Shown here piece after piece: positions 11,476-21,225 of a DNA stretch of 64,000 bases (positions within the stretch are counted from its first letter, which is position 1; every line of letters begins with the position of its first letter). The stretch is taken from NCBI GenBank assembly GCA_951812585.1, contig OX638318.1:1689058-1753057 (forward strand). Reading direction: 5' to 3'. This DNA is from Rhodothermales bacterium. Lineage in GTDB: Bacteria > Bacteroidota > Rhodothermia > Rhodothermales > Bin80. The position numbers were made by a program, and so were the translations under genes. The notes beneath the pieces are model-generated. The model was given only the letters and a program-made list of their open reading frames with translations, had not been told where the DNA came from and searched no databases.

Positions 11476-12947
11476 TGGCTCCAGTGCCCTACAGCAGACT
11501 CCTTCACCGCCTCTCGATGGCGGGCCTGGTGGCCGGGCCCTGCCCGGATGCAGGCCCGGAGGTATGCGATGTCACGGCCGACAGCCGCACCGTGACGCCG
11601 GGTGCTTGCTTTGTAGCGGTCCGCGGCACGCAATTGGATGGGCGCGCATTCGTGGACGATGCGCTCCGACGAGGCGCGGCGATGGTCGTGTCGGAGTCTC
11701 TTCAGCCGGAACACGCAGGCGTGCATGTCCCGGTTACGCATGCAGGCGAGGCGCTGGCGCTGTGCGCTGCAGCATTTTACGGCGAGCCCTCAAAGGCACT
11801 GACATGCGTGGGCATCACAGGCACCAACGGCAAGACCAGCACGGCCTGGCTGCTCTATGAGACCCTGTCGAAGCTTAACGTCCAGAGCGGCCTCTTGGGC
11901 ACCGTCCAGTATGCGTACGGCTCGGCTCGCCGCCACGCGTCCCTGACCACGCCGCCGGCACCGGACCTGCAGCGCATGCTGCGCGAGATGGCGGCCATGC
12001 AATGCCGGTGGTGCGTCATGGAGGTGTCCTCGCACGCATTGGATCAGCGCAGGGTGCACGGCATGGACTTTGACGTTGCGGTGTTCACGAACCTGCAGCA
12101 TGACCACTTGGACTACCACAAAACGGACACGGCATATGCCCGGGCCAAGAAGCGCCTGTTTGACAGCCTTTCGCCGGATGCCTTTGCCGTGGTCAATGCG
12201 GACGACCCGCGTGCTGACACCCTGGTGCACGACTGCGCGGCAACGGTGGTTACGTATGGACAGCGTCGCGACGCCGACATCTCCTTTGCCATTTGCCGCA
12301 GCGCACCGAGCCGCCTCTCTATGCGGCTAGATGGACAGCGGTGCGATACGCGTCTCAGCGGGTTGTTCAATGCTTACAACATTGCCGGCGCATATGGCGC
12401 GGCCATAGCGCAGGGACTTCCCTCTGCAGAGGTGTGCGACGCCCTCGCACAGGCCGATCCGCCCCCGGGTCGGTTCGAGCCGATCCGCTTTGAGGATGGC
12501 GCGCTTGCCATCGTGGACTACGCCCATACGCCCGATGCACTGGAGCAAGCCCTCCGCGCCGCGCGAACCTGCGCGCCGCACGCCCTGCTCTGGTGCGTGT
12601 TCGGATGCGGCGGCGACCGCGACAGAGCCAAGCGCCCCCTCATGGGTGCGATAGCCGAGCGGTATGCAGACTATGTAATTATCACCAGCGACAACACGCG
12701 CAGCGAATCGTACGACGCCATCAGCGACGACATCGTTCAGGGCATGGCGCACCCGGACGAGGCGCTGTGGATCGAAGATCGGCGCGAAGCCATCGGCTAT
12801 GCGGCCGGCCGTTCCAGAGAAGGCGATGTGGTGCTGATCGCGGGCAAGGGACACGAACGGTTTCAAGACCGTGGCGACGAAATCGTCCCGCTAAGCGACC
12901 GGGAACTTGTAATCGAGGCTTTTGCACCACGCGTGCACATCAACTAG
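11475..12947 (+). CDS. murE: UDP-MurNAc-tripeptide synthetase MurE
   Basis: Cytoplasmic Mur ligase adding the third residue to UDP-MurNAc-L-Ala-D-Glu. The 490-residue protein has a Mur N-terminal domain, P-loop GITGTNGKT (113-121), the middle-domain signature EVSSHALDQRR and a C-terminal domain with DNTR at 406-409. In meso-diaminopimelate enzymes this motif is usually DNPR. The conserved Arg favours diaminopimelate over lysine, but the Pro to Thr change makes this less certain. The ATG shares one base with the ftsI stop (TAATG). Confidence 0.95.
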   Translation: MAPVPYSRLLHRLSMAGLVAGPCPDAGPEVCDVTADSRTVTPGACFVAVRGTQLDGRAFVDDALRRGAAMVVSESLQPEHAGVHVPVTHAGEALALCAAAFYGEPSKALTCVGITGTNGKTSTAWLLYETLSKLNVQSGLLGTVQYAYGSARRHASLTTPPAPDLQRMLREMAAMQCRWCVMEVSSHALDQRRVHGMDFDVAVFTNLQHDHLDYHKTDTAYARAKKRLFDSLSPDAFAVVNADDPRADTLVHDCAATVVTYGQRRDADISFAICRSAPSRLSMRLDGQRCDTRLSGLFNAYNIAGAYGAAIAQGLPSAEVCDALAQADPPPGRFEPIRFEDGALAIVDYAHTPDALEQALRAARTCAPHALLWCVFGCGGDRDRAKRPLMGAIAERYADYVIITSDNTRSESYDAISDDIVQGMAHPDEALWIEDRREAIGYAAGRSREGDVVLIAGKGHERFQDRGDEIVPLSDRELVIEAFAPRVHIN

Positions 12948-12951
12948 AGGG

Positions 12952-14115
12952 ATGCTCTACTACTTGATGCAGTATCTCGAAGCGCAGTATCACCCGCCGG
13001 GGTTCCAGGTGATAGAGTTTATCACCGTCCGGGCGACGCTGGCCGCCATCACCGCCCTGGTGATCGCGCTTCTGGTTGGCCGCCGCGTCATACGGTGGCT
13101 CGGGAAGAAGCAGATTGGCGAAACCATCCGCCACGGCCCCGCCTCCGGCGTCGTGGACCATTCGCACAAGGCCGGCACCCCCACCATGGGTGGCGTAATC
13201 ATTGTGCTGGCCATCCTTGTGAGCACCCTCCTCTGGGGTGCCCTCACAGAGGTGTACGTGTGGCTCATTGTGCTGGCTACGGTCTGGATGGGGGCTTTCG
13301 GCTTTGCGGACGACTATATCAAGGTGGTGCGCAAAGACAAGGCGGGCCTTGCACCGCGCATCAAGGTGGTAGGTCAGGTCGGGTTGGGGCTCATCGTCGG
13401 GAGCGTGCTGTATTTCCATGCGGATTTTGCTTCGGTTCGAGACCTTACCGACTTGCCCTTTGTGCGCAATTGGCACTTTGACTACAACGTCCTGGCCTAC
13501 GTCTTTCCAGAGGCCGGCCTGGAGCTGGGATGGGCCCTGTTTATTCCGGTGGCTGTCTTCACGGTCACGGCAACGTCCAACGCGGTCAACCTGACCGATG
13601 GGCTGGATGGCCTTGCAGCCGGCACCACGGCGATTGTAGCCCTCGGTCTTGTGGCCCTCTGCTATATCAGCGGCAACAGCGTGCTGGCGGAGTACCTGGG
13701 CGTGATGCACCTGCCTACCGCGGGGGAGCTGACGATCTATGCGGGTGCCATGGCCGCCGCGTGCTTGGGCTTCTTGTGGTTCAACGGCTACCCCGCCTCG
13801 GTCTTCATGGGCGACACCGGCGCGCTCTCGCTCGGCGCGGCCATAAGCACGCTCGCGCTCATGGTGAAGAAGGAGCTGCTCTTGCCGCTTCTGTGCCTGG
13901 TCTTCTTTGTAGAGACGGTCTCCGTCATTATCCAGACTTGGTATTTCCGCCGCACCCGCAAGAGAACAGGGGCAGGCAAGCGCGTTTTTCTGATGGCACC
14001 GCTGCACCACCATTTCGAAGCACAGGGATTACATGAAGTCAAGATCGCTGTGCGCTTCTGGATTGTGACGGTGCTGACCGTTCTCGCAACGCTGCTTACG
14101 CTACGCATACAATGA
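12952..14115 (+). CDS. mraY: Phospho-MurNAc-pentapeptide transferase MraY
   Basis: Integral membrane enzyme that makes lipid I from UDP-MurNAc-pentapeptide and undecaprenyl phosphate. Seen are GTPTMGG, the catalytic Asp pair in FADDYIKV, NLTDGLDGLAAG and the HHHFE motif, with about ten membrane helices. I chose ATG at 12952 (387 aa, starting MLYYLMQYL like other MraY proteins), 4 bases after the murE stop; the frame upstream overlaps murE. The tight spacing indicates coupling to murE. murF, usually found between them, is absent here. Confidence 0.96.
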   Translation: MLYYLMQYLEAQYHPPGFQVIEFITVRATLAAITALVIALLVGRRVIRWLGKKQIGETIRHGPASGVVDHSHKAGTPTMGGVIIVLAILVSTLLWGALTEVYVWLIVLATVWMGAFGFADDYIKVVRKDKAGLAPRIKVVGQVGLGLIVGSVLYFHADFASVRDLTDLPFVRNWHFDYNVLAYVFPEAGLELGWALFIPVAVFTVTATSNAVNLTDGLDGLAAGTTAIVALGLVALCYISGNSVLAEYLGVMHLPTAGELTIYAGAMAAACLGFLWFNGYPASVFMGDTGALSLGAAISTLALMVKKELLLPLLCLVFFVETVSVIIQTWYFRRTRKRTGAGKRVFLMAPLHHHFEAQGLHEVKIAVRFWIVTVLTVLATLLTLRIQ

Positions 14116-15473
14116 AGCGCATCCAGGGAACCCGCGTAACGGTGCTTGGCGCCGCGCGCAGCGGCTGTGCTGCAGCCCGCCTGCTTCATGCCCATGGGGC
14201 GGAGGTGCTGCTTTCGGAGGCGCGTCCGTTGACGGGCGTGCACCTTGCCGCGCTGCAAGCGTCCGGCATTGCGCTGGAGGTGGGCGGCCACACGGCGCGC
14301 GCACTGGAGACGGATGTAGTGGTGCTGAGCCCTGGCGTGCCGTCGAACAGCGCGATCCCGCAGGCGGCAGCCGCACGGGGCATACCGTGTTACTCGGAGC
14401 TGGAGGTTGCGTCCTGGTTCTGCCAGGGGACGATGGTGGCCATCACAGGCTCCAACGGCAAGACCACCACCACTGCGCTCATCGGCCACATATTCAGTCA
14501 GGCAGGCTACGAAACGGTCGTCGCGGGCAACATCGGGACCCCGCTATCCATCTACGCTGACCGCACGCGCCCAGAAACGATCATCGTGGTGGAGGTATCC
14601 AGTTTTCAGTTGGACCACATCAAGACGCTGCGGCCGAAGGTGAGTGTGTTGCTGAACATTACGCCCGATCACCTGGACCGCTATGACGGCGACTTTGAAA
14701 GCTATGCACAAAGCAAGTTGCGCATTGCCATGAACCAGTCCGGTACTAACGACATCTTCGTGTACAACTACGACGATACGCGACTAAGGGCCCACGCGCT
14801 TCAGCTGACGACCACCAGCGGCGTGCAGGCTATTCCCTTCAGCTACCACCAGACGCTTTCGGAGGGTGCCTCGCTGCATGGCGGCACGCTGGTGCTGTGC
14901 CTCGGTCAGCACACCGAATGCCTCTTGCCGGCAAAGGAGCTTGCCCTGCCCGGCCCGCATAATGTGCAAAACTCCATGGCGGCGGCCATTGTCGGCCGCG
15001 TGATGGACATACCGGCAGCGTCGCTGCGCGAAAGCCTGCGCGGATTCGAAGGGGTGGCGCACCGCCTGGAGCTGGTTCGCGAGGTCGGCGGTGTGCGCTA
15101 TGTCAACGACTCCAAAGCGACCAACGTCAACGCGGTTTGGTACGCGCTGCAGACCTTTGCAGCGCCGCTGGTGCTCCTGGCGGGCGGACGCGACAAGGGA
15201 AATGACTACGCGGTACTCAAGCCGCACCTGCCCGGGCGTGTGCGTACGCTCATTGCTTTTGGCGAAAGCCGGGACACGATCATGCGCGAACTCGGTCCGC
15301 ACGCAGGCCAGATGATGGCCGTCGAAACGCTGGAGGAGGCCACGCGCTATGCGCGTGCGTGCGCCCGACCAGGGGATGTGGTGCTGCTCAGCCCTGCCTG
15401 TGCCTCCTTTGATCTCTTCGAGAACTATGAACATCGGGGCGACACCTTCAAAGCCCTCGTGAACCGGTTCTGA
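14112..15473 (+). CDS. murD: UDP-MurNAc-L-alanine:D-glutamate ligase MurD
   Basis: Cytoplasmic Mur ligase adding D-Glu. 453 residues: N-terminal Rossmann-like domain (TVLGAARSGCAAARLL), P-loop GSNGKTTTT (113-121), central NITPDHLDRY and C-terminal VNDSKATN, all MurD hallmarks. ATG overlaps the mraY stop as ATGA. The D-glutamate it consumes is also the substrate class of the DgcN-DgcA pair at 59.7-61.8 kb, which would degrade excess or salvaged D-Glu. Confidence 0.96.
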   Translation: MKRIQGTRVTVLGAARSGCAAARLLHAHGAEVLLSEARPLTGVHLAALQASGIALEVGGHTARALETDVVVLSPGVPSNSAIPQAAAARGIPCYSELEVASWFCQGTMVAITGSNGKTTTTALIGHIFSQAGYETVVAGNIGTPLSIYADRTRPETIIVVEVSSFQLDHIKTLRPKVSVLLNITPDHLDRYDGDFESYAQSKLRIAMNQSGTNDIFVYNYDDTRLRAHALQLTTTSGVQAIPFSYHQTLSEGASLHGGTLVLCLGQHTECLLPAKELALPGPHNVQNSMAAAIVGRVMDIPAASLRESLRGFEGVAHRLELVREVGGVRYVNDSKATNVNAVWYALQTFAAPLVLLAGGRDKGNDYAVLKPHLPGRVRTLIAFGESRDTIMRELGPHAGQMMAVETLEEATRYARACARPGDVVLLSPACASFDLFENYEHRGDTFKALVNRF

Positions 15474-15474
15474 C

Positions 15475-16632
15475 ATGCAGCGGCGTGCCGGACATACCAT
15501 CATGACGCAGCTGCGCGCCAAGGCGCCGCTGGACAAGTATGTACTGTGGGTGGTTCTGGTGCTGAGCGCCGTGGGGACGCTGGCGGTCTACAGTGCGATC
15601 GGTTTCCTGGCAGAGGTGAGAGCCGGGGGCGACACGGAGCTCTTTCTTATGCGCCATATCCTGCGCGTGGTGCTGGCCCTTGCAGCGCTGGTCATCTTCA
15701 GCATGACGGATTACCACGTTTTGGCCCGTTGGGCGCGCGTAGCGCTGCTTGGTTCTCTGGCGCTCCTGGTGCTCGTCCGCATCTTCGGCGTCTCCTTCGG
15801 CGGTGCAACGCGGGCCTTTCATCTGGGGCCGCTCAGCGTGCAGCCATCCGATCTGGCAAAGGTCGCGCTAGTGCTGTACGTAAGCGTACTCCTGGTGCGA
15901 AAGCAGCACTACATCCAGAGCTTCCGGCGCGCCGTCATGCCAGTGCTGTTCTGGGTTCTCATCACGGTGGTGCTTATCGGGCTTGAGGATGTGTCTACAG
16001 CCGCGCTGCTTCTGGTTGCGGTAGTGGTGGTCTGCTACGTAGGGCGTATACGCGTGGTGCACCTGGGGGGGCTCACGCTGACCTGCGCGGCGCTGGCGCT
16101 ATTGATGCTGGTGAGTTCGCCGCCGCGCGCCGCGCGTCTGGAAGCGTATGTGGGCAAGGACCTGTTTGCGGCCACCGACTCCGCCGAGGTGCTCAGCGAT
16201 CAAACGGAAGGCTATCAGGCGCGCCAGGCCCGCATTGCGTTTGCGATGGGAGGCCTCACTGGACGCGGCCCGGGCAAGAGCGTGCAGCGGGACTTCCTGC
16301 CAGCGCCGTACAACGATTTCATCTTTGCGATCATCGGTGAGGAGTACGGCATGCTGGGTTCGCTGGCGCTCCTGGGCCTTTTTGCCACGCTCATGCTGCG
16401 CGGCTATTTGCGCATAGCGCGGCATGCACCGGATCCGCTGGGACTCTTTTTGGCCACGAGCTTCACGACGATTATCACGCTGTACGGCTTTGTCCATGCC
16501 GGCGTGTCTGTGGGGCTCTTACCCGTGACCGGCCTGCCCCTGCCTCTGGTGTCTTACGGCGGGACGAGCATGATCGCCGCGGGCGTGATGATCGGCATAC
16601 TGCTCAACATATCCAAGCAGATTCGCCGATGA
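15475..16632 (+). CDS. ftsW: Lipid II polymerase FtsW
   Basis: SEDS-family glycosyltransferase that polymerises lipid II at the septum as partner of FtsI. 385 residues, about ten membrane helices, with QPSDLAKVAL, the periplasmic-loop PAPYNDFIFAIIGEEYG, and LPLPLVSYGGTSM near the C terminus. The start at 15475 lies 1 base after the murD stop. A second ATG at 15502 (MTQLRAKAPLDKYV) would remove nine charged residues and is also possible. The stop overlaps murG as ATGA. Confidence 0.94.
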   Translation: MQRRAGHTIMTQLRAKAPLDKYVLWVVLVLSAVGTLAVYSAIGFLAEVRAGGDTELFLMRHILRVVLALAALVIFSMTDYHVLARWARVALLGSLALLVLVRIFGVSFGGATRAFHLGPLSVQPSDLAKVALVLYVSVLLVRKQHYIQSFRRAVMPVLFWVLITVVLIGLEDVSTAALLLVAVVVVCYVGRIRVVHLGGLTLTCAALALLMLVSSPPRAARLEAYVGKDLFAATDSAEVLSDQTEGYQARQARIAFAMGGLTGRGPGKSVQRDFLPAPYNDFIFAIIGEEYGMLGSLALLGLFATLMLRGYLRIARHAPDPLGLFLATSFTTIITLYGFVHAGVSVGLLPVTGLPLPLVSYGGTSMIAAGVMIGILLNISKQIRR

Positions 16633-17753
16633 CACGTGCACCGCGCATACTGTTGGCAGGCGGCGGCACCGGTGGCCATGTCTACCCTGCGATCGCGATT
16701 GCCGATGCCATCCGGGCGCTGGAGCCGGAGGCAGCGATCGCCTTTGCGGGTACGCGAGATCATCTGGAGTGGCGAGCGGTGCCGCGCGCAGGCTACGCCA
16801 TACACCCGATCACAGTCAGCGGCTTCCACCGCAAGGCGTTTTTCAAAAATCTCAGCTTTCCCTGGAAGCTGGCACGCGGCTTCATGCAGAGCTGGAGCCT
16901 GGTCGGTGACTTTGATGCGGATGTGGTGCTGGGCACGGGCGGATACGTGTCGGGTCCGGTGCTGCTGGCGGCGCACTACCGCCGGCGCGTAGTCGTGGCG
17001 CAAGAGCAGAATGCCTATGCGGGCGTTACCAATCGCCTATTGGCGCGGCATGCGGCGCAGATCCATATCGCCTTTCCTGAGGCCCGCGCGTGGTTTCCGA
17101 AGGAGAAGTGCCGCCTGAGCGGCAATCCGACGCGGGCCGCGCTGCGCGCCGCGGACCGCGAAGCGGCCCGCGCGCGCCTGGGCGTGCCCTCTGGAGCCCA
17201 GGTGCTGTTTGTCTTTGGCGGTTCGCTCGGCAGTCAGGCCATCAATCAGGCAATGCAGCGCCATGTGGCAGCGCTGCTGCAGCACGAGCGCCTGTTTATT
17301 CTCTGGCAGACGGGGCCTATGTATTACCAGAAGCTTAAGGCGGCGGCCCCAACGCACGCGCGATTACGCCTCGTGGCGTATGTCCATCGCATGGACGAGG
17401 CGTACGCAGCTGCTGACCTGGTGCTCTGCCGTGCGGGCGCGATCACCTGCGGCGAGCTCCTGGTGACCCAAACACCTTCGATCCTGGTGCCATCGCCGAA
17501 CGTGGCGGCGGACCACCAGACAAAGAACGCCGCCAGCATGGCGCAGCAGGGTACAGCCCTGACAGTCAAGGATGAAGACCTGGACGAGGCGGTGTGCGTG
17601 CACAGCGTGGCGCTGCTGATGGACGAGAAGCGGCGGGCGGCGATGCGGGGCGCAGCCGCGAAGGCGGCGCGTCCCCACGCTGCGCGAACGATTGCGGAGC
17701 AGGTGCTGCTTTTGGCGGGTTGGGAAGCACGCACAAATGGTGCGGAAGCATGA
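16629..17753 (+). CDS. murG: UDP-GlcNAc:lipid I GlcNAc transferase MurG
   Basis: Peripheral membrane GT28 enzyme that converts lipid I to lipid II. 374 residues with the N-terminal glycine loop LLAGGGTGGHVYPA (about residues 8-21), the second loop FGGSLGSQAIN, and the UDP-GlcNAc-binding RAGAITCGELL segment. The ATG overlaps the ftsW stop and the TGA overlaps the murC start, both as ATGA. Confidence 0.96.
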   Translation: MTRAPRILLAGGGTGGHVYPAIAIADAIRALEPEAAIAFAGTRDHLEWRAVPRAGYAIHPITVSGFHRKAFFKNLSFPWKLARGFMQSWSLVGDFDADVVLGTGGYVSGPVLLAAHYRRRVVVAQEQNAYAGVTNRLLARHAAQIHIAFPEARAWFPKEKCRLSGNPTRAALRAADREAARARLGVPSGAQVLFVFGGSLGSQAINQAMQRHVAALLQHERLFILWQTGPMYYQKLKAAAPTHARLRLVAYVHRMDEAYAAADLVLCRAGAITCGELLVTQTPSILVPSPNVAADHQTKNAASMAQQGTALTVKDEDLDEAVCVHSVALLMDEKRRAAMRGAAAKAARPHAARTIAEQVLLLAGWEARTNGAEA

Positions 17754-19165
17754 GCGAACAAAGAAGTCGTACTAGGCGCCGGCAGCCTCTTCTGGGCCGG
17801 ATCCGCCATGTGCACATGGTGGGGATCGGGGGCATCGGCATGAGCTCGATTGCGCGCGTGCTGCTGGATCGTGGATACCGGGTGACGGGATCGGATCTGC
17901 AGCAGAGCGAAGTCACCGCGAGCCTGGTCGAAGCCGGTGCCACCGTCTACCTGGGGCATGCGGCTTCGCAGGTGGGCGAGGCGGATGTTGTCGTGTACTC
18001 CTCTGCAGTAGAGCCGAACGAAAACGCAGAAACGCGCGCGGCGATCACCCGCCGCCTTCCGCTGATTCCGCGGTCTGAGATGCTCGGCGAACTTATGCGC
18101 ATGAAGTTCGGCATAGGCGTCGCAGGCACGCACGGCAAGACGACGACGACCTCCATGGTAGGACTGGTGATCGCCGAAGGGGGCTTTGATCCAACGATCA
18201 TCGTGGGTGGCAAGGTGAGCGTGCTTGGCTCCAACGCCGTCACGGGCGAGGGCGACATCATTGTCATCGAGGCCGATGAATATGATCGGACGTTTCTGCG
18301 CCTGACGCCTGCCCTGGCGGTGATCACCTCCATTGAAGCCGAGCACATGGACACTTACCGCGACCTGGAGGATGTCCGTTTGGCTTTTACGGAATTTGCC
18401 AACTCCGTGCCCTTCTTCGGGGCCGCTATCGTGTGCCTCGATGATGAAGGCGTGCAGCAGATTTTGGGCGATGTGGAGCGTCGCCTGATCACCTACGGCA
18501 TCGCGCGACAGGCCATGGTGCGGGCTGCTGCGATCACGCGAAGCGGATCGGCCACGCAGTTTGTGGTAACGCGCGGCGCGCAGCGTCTCGGCATCGTAAA
18601 GCTTCAGGCGCTGGGAATTCACAATGTGCGCAATGCGCTGGCGGCCATCGCGGTGGGATTGGAGCTGGAGGTACCCTTTGCACGCATCCAGGCGGGTCTG
18701 GCCCGTTTCTCCGGGGTTCATCGCCGCTTTCAGGTGCTCGGCGAGGCGCAGGATATTCTGGTCATTGACGACTACGCGCACCATCCCACGGAAGTCATGG
18801 CGACGCTTCAGGCGGCCAGCGATGGTTTTCCGGCGCGCCGCATCGTGGCCGTGTTTCAGCCGCATCTGTACTCGCGTACGGAAGACTTCAAGGAGCACTT
18901 TGCGCGGGCCTTTTTCAACGCCGATGTGGTGGTGGTCACCAGCATCTATGCGGCGCGGGAGGCGCCCAGGACGGCCGTGAGCGCGCGCGACATTGCGGAT
19001 TTGGCGCGACAGCGCGGGCACCGCAAGGTCTACTACGAGCCGGACCTGAAGGCATTGCCTGCGAGTCTGCGGGCGCACTGCAAGGCCGAAGACGTAGTCA
19101 TCTTCCTGGGCGCTGGAGACATCTGGCGTACCGCCCGCCGCTTTCTGGCACTGATTGAGTCATGA
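17750..19165 (+). CDS. murC: UDP-MurNAc:L-alanine ligase MurC
   Basis: First Mur ligase of the stem-peptide pathway. With ATG at 17750 (overlapping the murG stop, 471 aa) it begins with a basic stretch, then HMVGIGGIGMSSIARVLLDRG (Rossmann), the P-loop GTHGKTTTT from residue 126, EADEYDRTFL, and FSGVHRRFQ and DDYAHHPTE motifs specific for MurC. The in-frame region upstream of 17750 is murG read in another frame. TGA overlaps ftsQ as ATGA. Confidence 0.96.
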   Translation: MSEQRSRTRRRQPLLGRIRHVHMVGIGGIGMSSIARVLLDRGYRVTGSDLQQSEVTASLVEAGATVYLGHAASQVGEADVVVYSSAVEPNENAETRAAITRRLPLIPRSEMLGELMRMKFGIGVAGTHGKTTTTSMVGLVIAEGGFDPTIIVGGKVSVLGSNAVTGEGDIIVIEADEYDRTFLRLTPALAVITSIEAEHMDTYRDLEDVRLAFTEFANSVPFFGAAIVCLDDEGVQQILGDVERRLITYGIARQAMVRAAAITRSGSATQFVVTRGAQRLGIVKLQALGIHNVRNALAAIAVGLELEVPFARIQAGLARFSGVHRRFQVLGEAQDILVIDDYAHHPTEVMATLQAASDGFPARRIVAVFQPHLYSRTEDFKEHFARAFFNADVVVVTSIYAAREAPRTAVSARDIADLARQRGHRKVYYEPDLKALPASLRAHCKAEDVVIFLGAGDIWRTARRFLALIES

Positions 19166-19926
19166 ACGTACGCAGTCATAGCAGGAAGTTTGGTTCGCTC
19201 GACAGGCGGCTCGGCGCGGCCCTGTGCGCCGCAATGATCGTGGCAGGGGCCACCTTCGGCATCTCCTGGGTTCAGAAGCAGCCGTGCACCCGCATGGATG
19301 TCCGAGGCCTGAGCCAGGCGGATTCAGCCTCCATCTTTCGCCTGGCAATGCCGACGGATTCCTTCCTCGTTTCTGCGCTTGTTGCAGACCGCATTCGCAG
19401 ACATCCCTGGGTGCGCTCTGCGGCGGTCGCTTGCTATCCCTCTGGAACGTTTCACGTACGCATCCATGAGCGGACGCCGGTGCTTCTGGCTATTGACGAA
19501 GCCGGTCACGCCGCATTCTTCATTGATCCGGCCGGGTTCATGATGCCCCTAACGATGCACAGCATGTTTGATGTGCCGCTTATAAGCGGCCTGCGCAGCA
19601 CGTATCACCCGATCATGCCCGTGCCGAATCCCCAGGTGCTGGCGTTGGCCAAGGCCTTGACGCAGGTGGACTCCGACACCGAACGTCTGCTGTCGGAGTT
19701 CATGCTGACACCCGCGGGCATCACTGCATTCGCGACGGTGCAGCGCGGCAAGACCGTCGAAATCCGACTTGGGCGAGAAGACATTGCGCCGCGCCTTCAT
19801 CGGCTGCGCGCATTCTGGGATCAACGCGTGGTGCCGCATCCTGCCCAGAACTTTGAGATGATCGACCTTCGTTTTGAAGGTCAGATTGTCACCAGGGAAG
19901 ATCCAATCCAGCACAAAACACCCTAA
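19162..19926 (+). CDS. ftsQ: Cell division protein FtsQ
   Basis: Bitopic divisome protein linking FtsL (and FtsB) to the rest of the septal machinery. 254 residues: short basic N terminus, one membrane helix (about residues 17-36), then a POTRA-like segment (MDVRGLSQADSASIF to VRIHERTPV) and a beta domain. Similarity is weak as usual; the position between murC and ftsA and the POTRA pattern support the call. The start overlaps the murC stop. Confidence 0.85.
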   Translation: MNVRSHSRKFGSLDRRLGAALCAAMIVAGATFGISWVQKQPCTRMDVRGLSQADSASIFRLAMPTDSFLVSALVADRIRRHPWVRSAAVACYPSGTFHVRIHERTPVLLAIDEAGHAAFFIDPAGFMMPLTMHSMFDVPLISGLRSTYHPIMPVPNPQVLALAKALTQVDSDTERLLSEFMLTPAGITAFATVQRGKTVEIRLGREDIAPRLHRLRAFWDQRVVPHPAQNFEMIDLRFEGQIVTREDPIQHKTP

Positions 19927-19930
19927 CGCC

Positions 19931-21205
19931 ATGAATGACCGAATCGTCGTAGGGATGGACATCGGCACCACGAAGGTGTGTGCCGTCGTGGGCGCTGTAG
20001 ACAGCTTTGGCCGCATCAACGTGCTTGGCATGGGCCTGGCGGAGTCCCAAGGCCTAAACCGAGGTGTGGTCGTCAACATCGACAAGACCGTCGCATCCGT
20101 GCAGAAAGCGATCGGAGAAGCGGAGCGAACGGCAGGCGTCGCGGTGAAGGAAGTCATCGTGGGCATCGCGGGGGACCACGTCCAGAGCTTTCAAAGCCGT
20201 GGCGTGGTGACGATTGCGCATCGTGACCGGGAGATTTCGCTACGCGATGTGCAGCGCCTGGTCGAGGACACGACGCATGTCGCGATGCCTGCCGACCGTG
20301 AGATTCTGCATGTGATCCCGCAGGAGTTCATTGTCGATGGCCAGGACGGCGTGTTGGACCCCGTGGGCATGAGCGGCGTGCGCCTCGAGGCCAATGTGCA
20401 CATCATCACCGGCCTAGTGTCGGCCGCCAAGAACATTTACCGCTGCATCGAAAAGGCGGGCTATCAGGCCGCCGATATTGTCCTGGAGCCCCTCGCGTCC
20501 TCGTTCTCCGTGCTGCATTCCGATGAGAAGGAGGTGGGCGTTGTGCTAATAGACATTGGGGGTGGCACGACTGATATGGCGGTGTTCGAGGACAGCACTA
20601 TCCGGCACACCGCTGTCATCGCCGTAGCCGGCAACAAGGTTACCGACGACATTCGGAAAGGCCTGGGCGTGATGCGCGATCAGGCCGAAGCGCTCAAGTG
20701 TGACTACGGATCGGCGCTGGTGGATACGATCGATCCCGGCGAGGAGATCCTGATCGAAGGCATTGGGGGTCGTGCACCCAAGACCATCAGCCGCTCTACG
20801 CTGAGCCAAGTCATACAGCCGCGCATGGAGGAGATCCTTGAAATCGCGGCGATAGAGATCGAGCGCAGCGCGTATGCGCGCCATCTGGCGGCGGGTGCCG
20901 TGCTCACGGGCGGTGGCTCGCTGATCCCGGGCACGGCGGAGCTGGCCGCGGAAAAACTAGGGATGGAGACCCGGGTCGGTCTACCTTCCGGACTGGCCGG
21001 CGGCCTGGTCGAGGAGGTCAGCGATCCGAAGTACGCCACCGGCGTCGGCCTGGTGCTGTACGGCCTGCAGCCATCCTTGCTTGGCGCGTCGCAGCTCAAC
21101 GGATACGAAGGCGGCCGATTGGCTGCCACGCAAAGCGGCAACGGCGGCTCTTCGCTGGTGCACCGGATTGCCGGTCGCATGAAGGGCTGGTTCGACGAAC
21201 TTTAA
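19931..21205 (+). CDS. ftsA: Cell division protein FtsA
   Basis: Actin-like ATPase that tethers FtsZ filaments to the membrane. With ATG at 19931, 4 bases after the ftsQ stop, it is 424 aa. It shows phosphate 1 GMDIGTTKVCAVVG, the SHS2 insertion (1C domain, about residues 85-165), phosphate 2 DIGGGTTDMAVFE and the adenosine motif GAVLTGGGSLIPG. The C-terminal end has VHRIAGRMKGWFDEL, a short amphipathic membrane-targeting helix. Confidence 0.95.
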   Translation: MNDRIVVGMDIGTTKVCAVVGAVDSFGRINVLGMGLAESQGLNRGVVVNIDKTVASVQKAIGEAERTAGVAVKEVIVGIAGDHVQSFQSRGVVTIAHRDREISLRDVQRLVEDTTHVAMPADREILHVIPQEFIVDGQDGVLDPVGMSGVRLEANVHIITGLVSAAKNIYRCIEKAGYQAADIVLEPLASSFSVLHSDEKEVGVVLIDIGGGTTDMAVFEDSTIRHTAVIAVAGNKVTDDIRKGLGVMRDQAEALKCDYGSALVDTIDPGEEILIEGIGGRAPKTISRSTLSQVIQPRMEEILEIAAIEIERSAYARHLAAGAVLTGGGSLIPGTAELAAEKLGMETRVGLPSGLAGGLVEEVSDPKYATGVGLVLYGLQPSLLGASQLNGYEGGRLAATQSGNGGSSLVHRIAGRMKGWFDEL

Positions 21206-21225
21206 TCACATCCTTTACCGGTACA

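Noticed and set aside
12940-14013. 357-codon minus-strand frame opposite mraY
   Set aside because: Shadow of mraY; the composition is charged and has no recognisable motif.
17324-19078. 584-codon minus-strand frame opposite murC
   Set aside because: Spans two overlapping real genes on the other strand and lacks any domain pattern.
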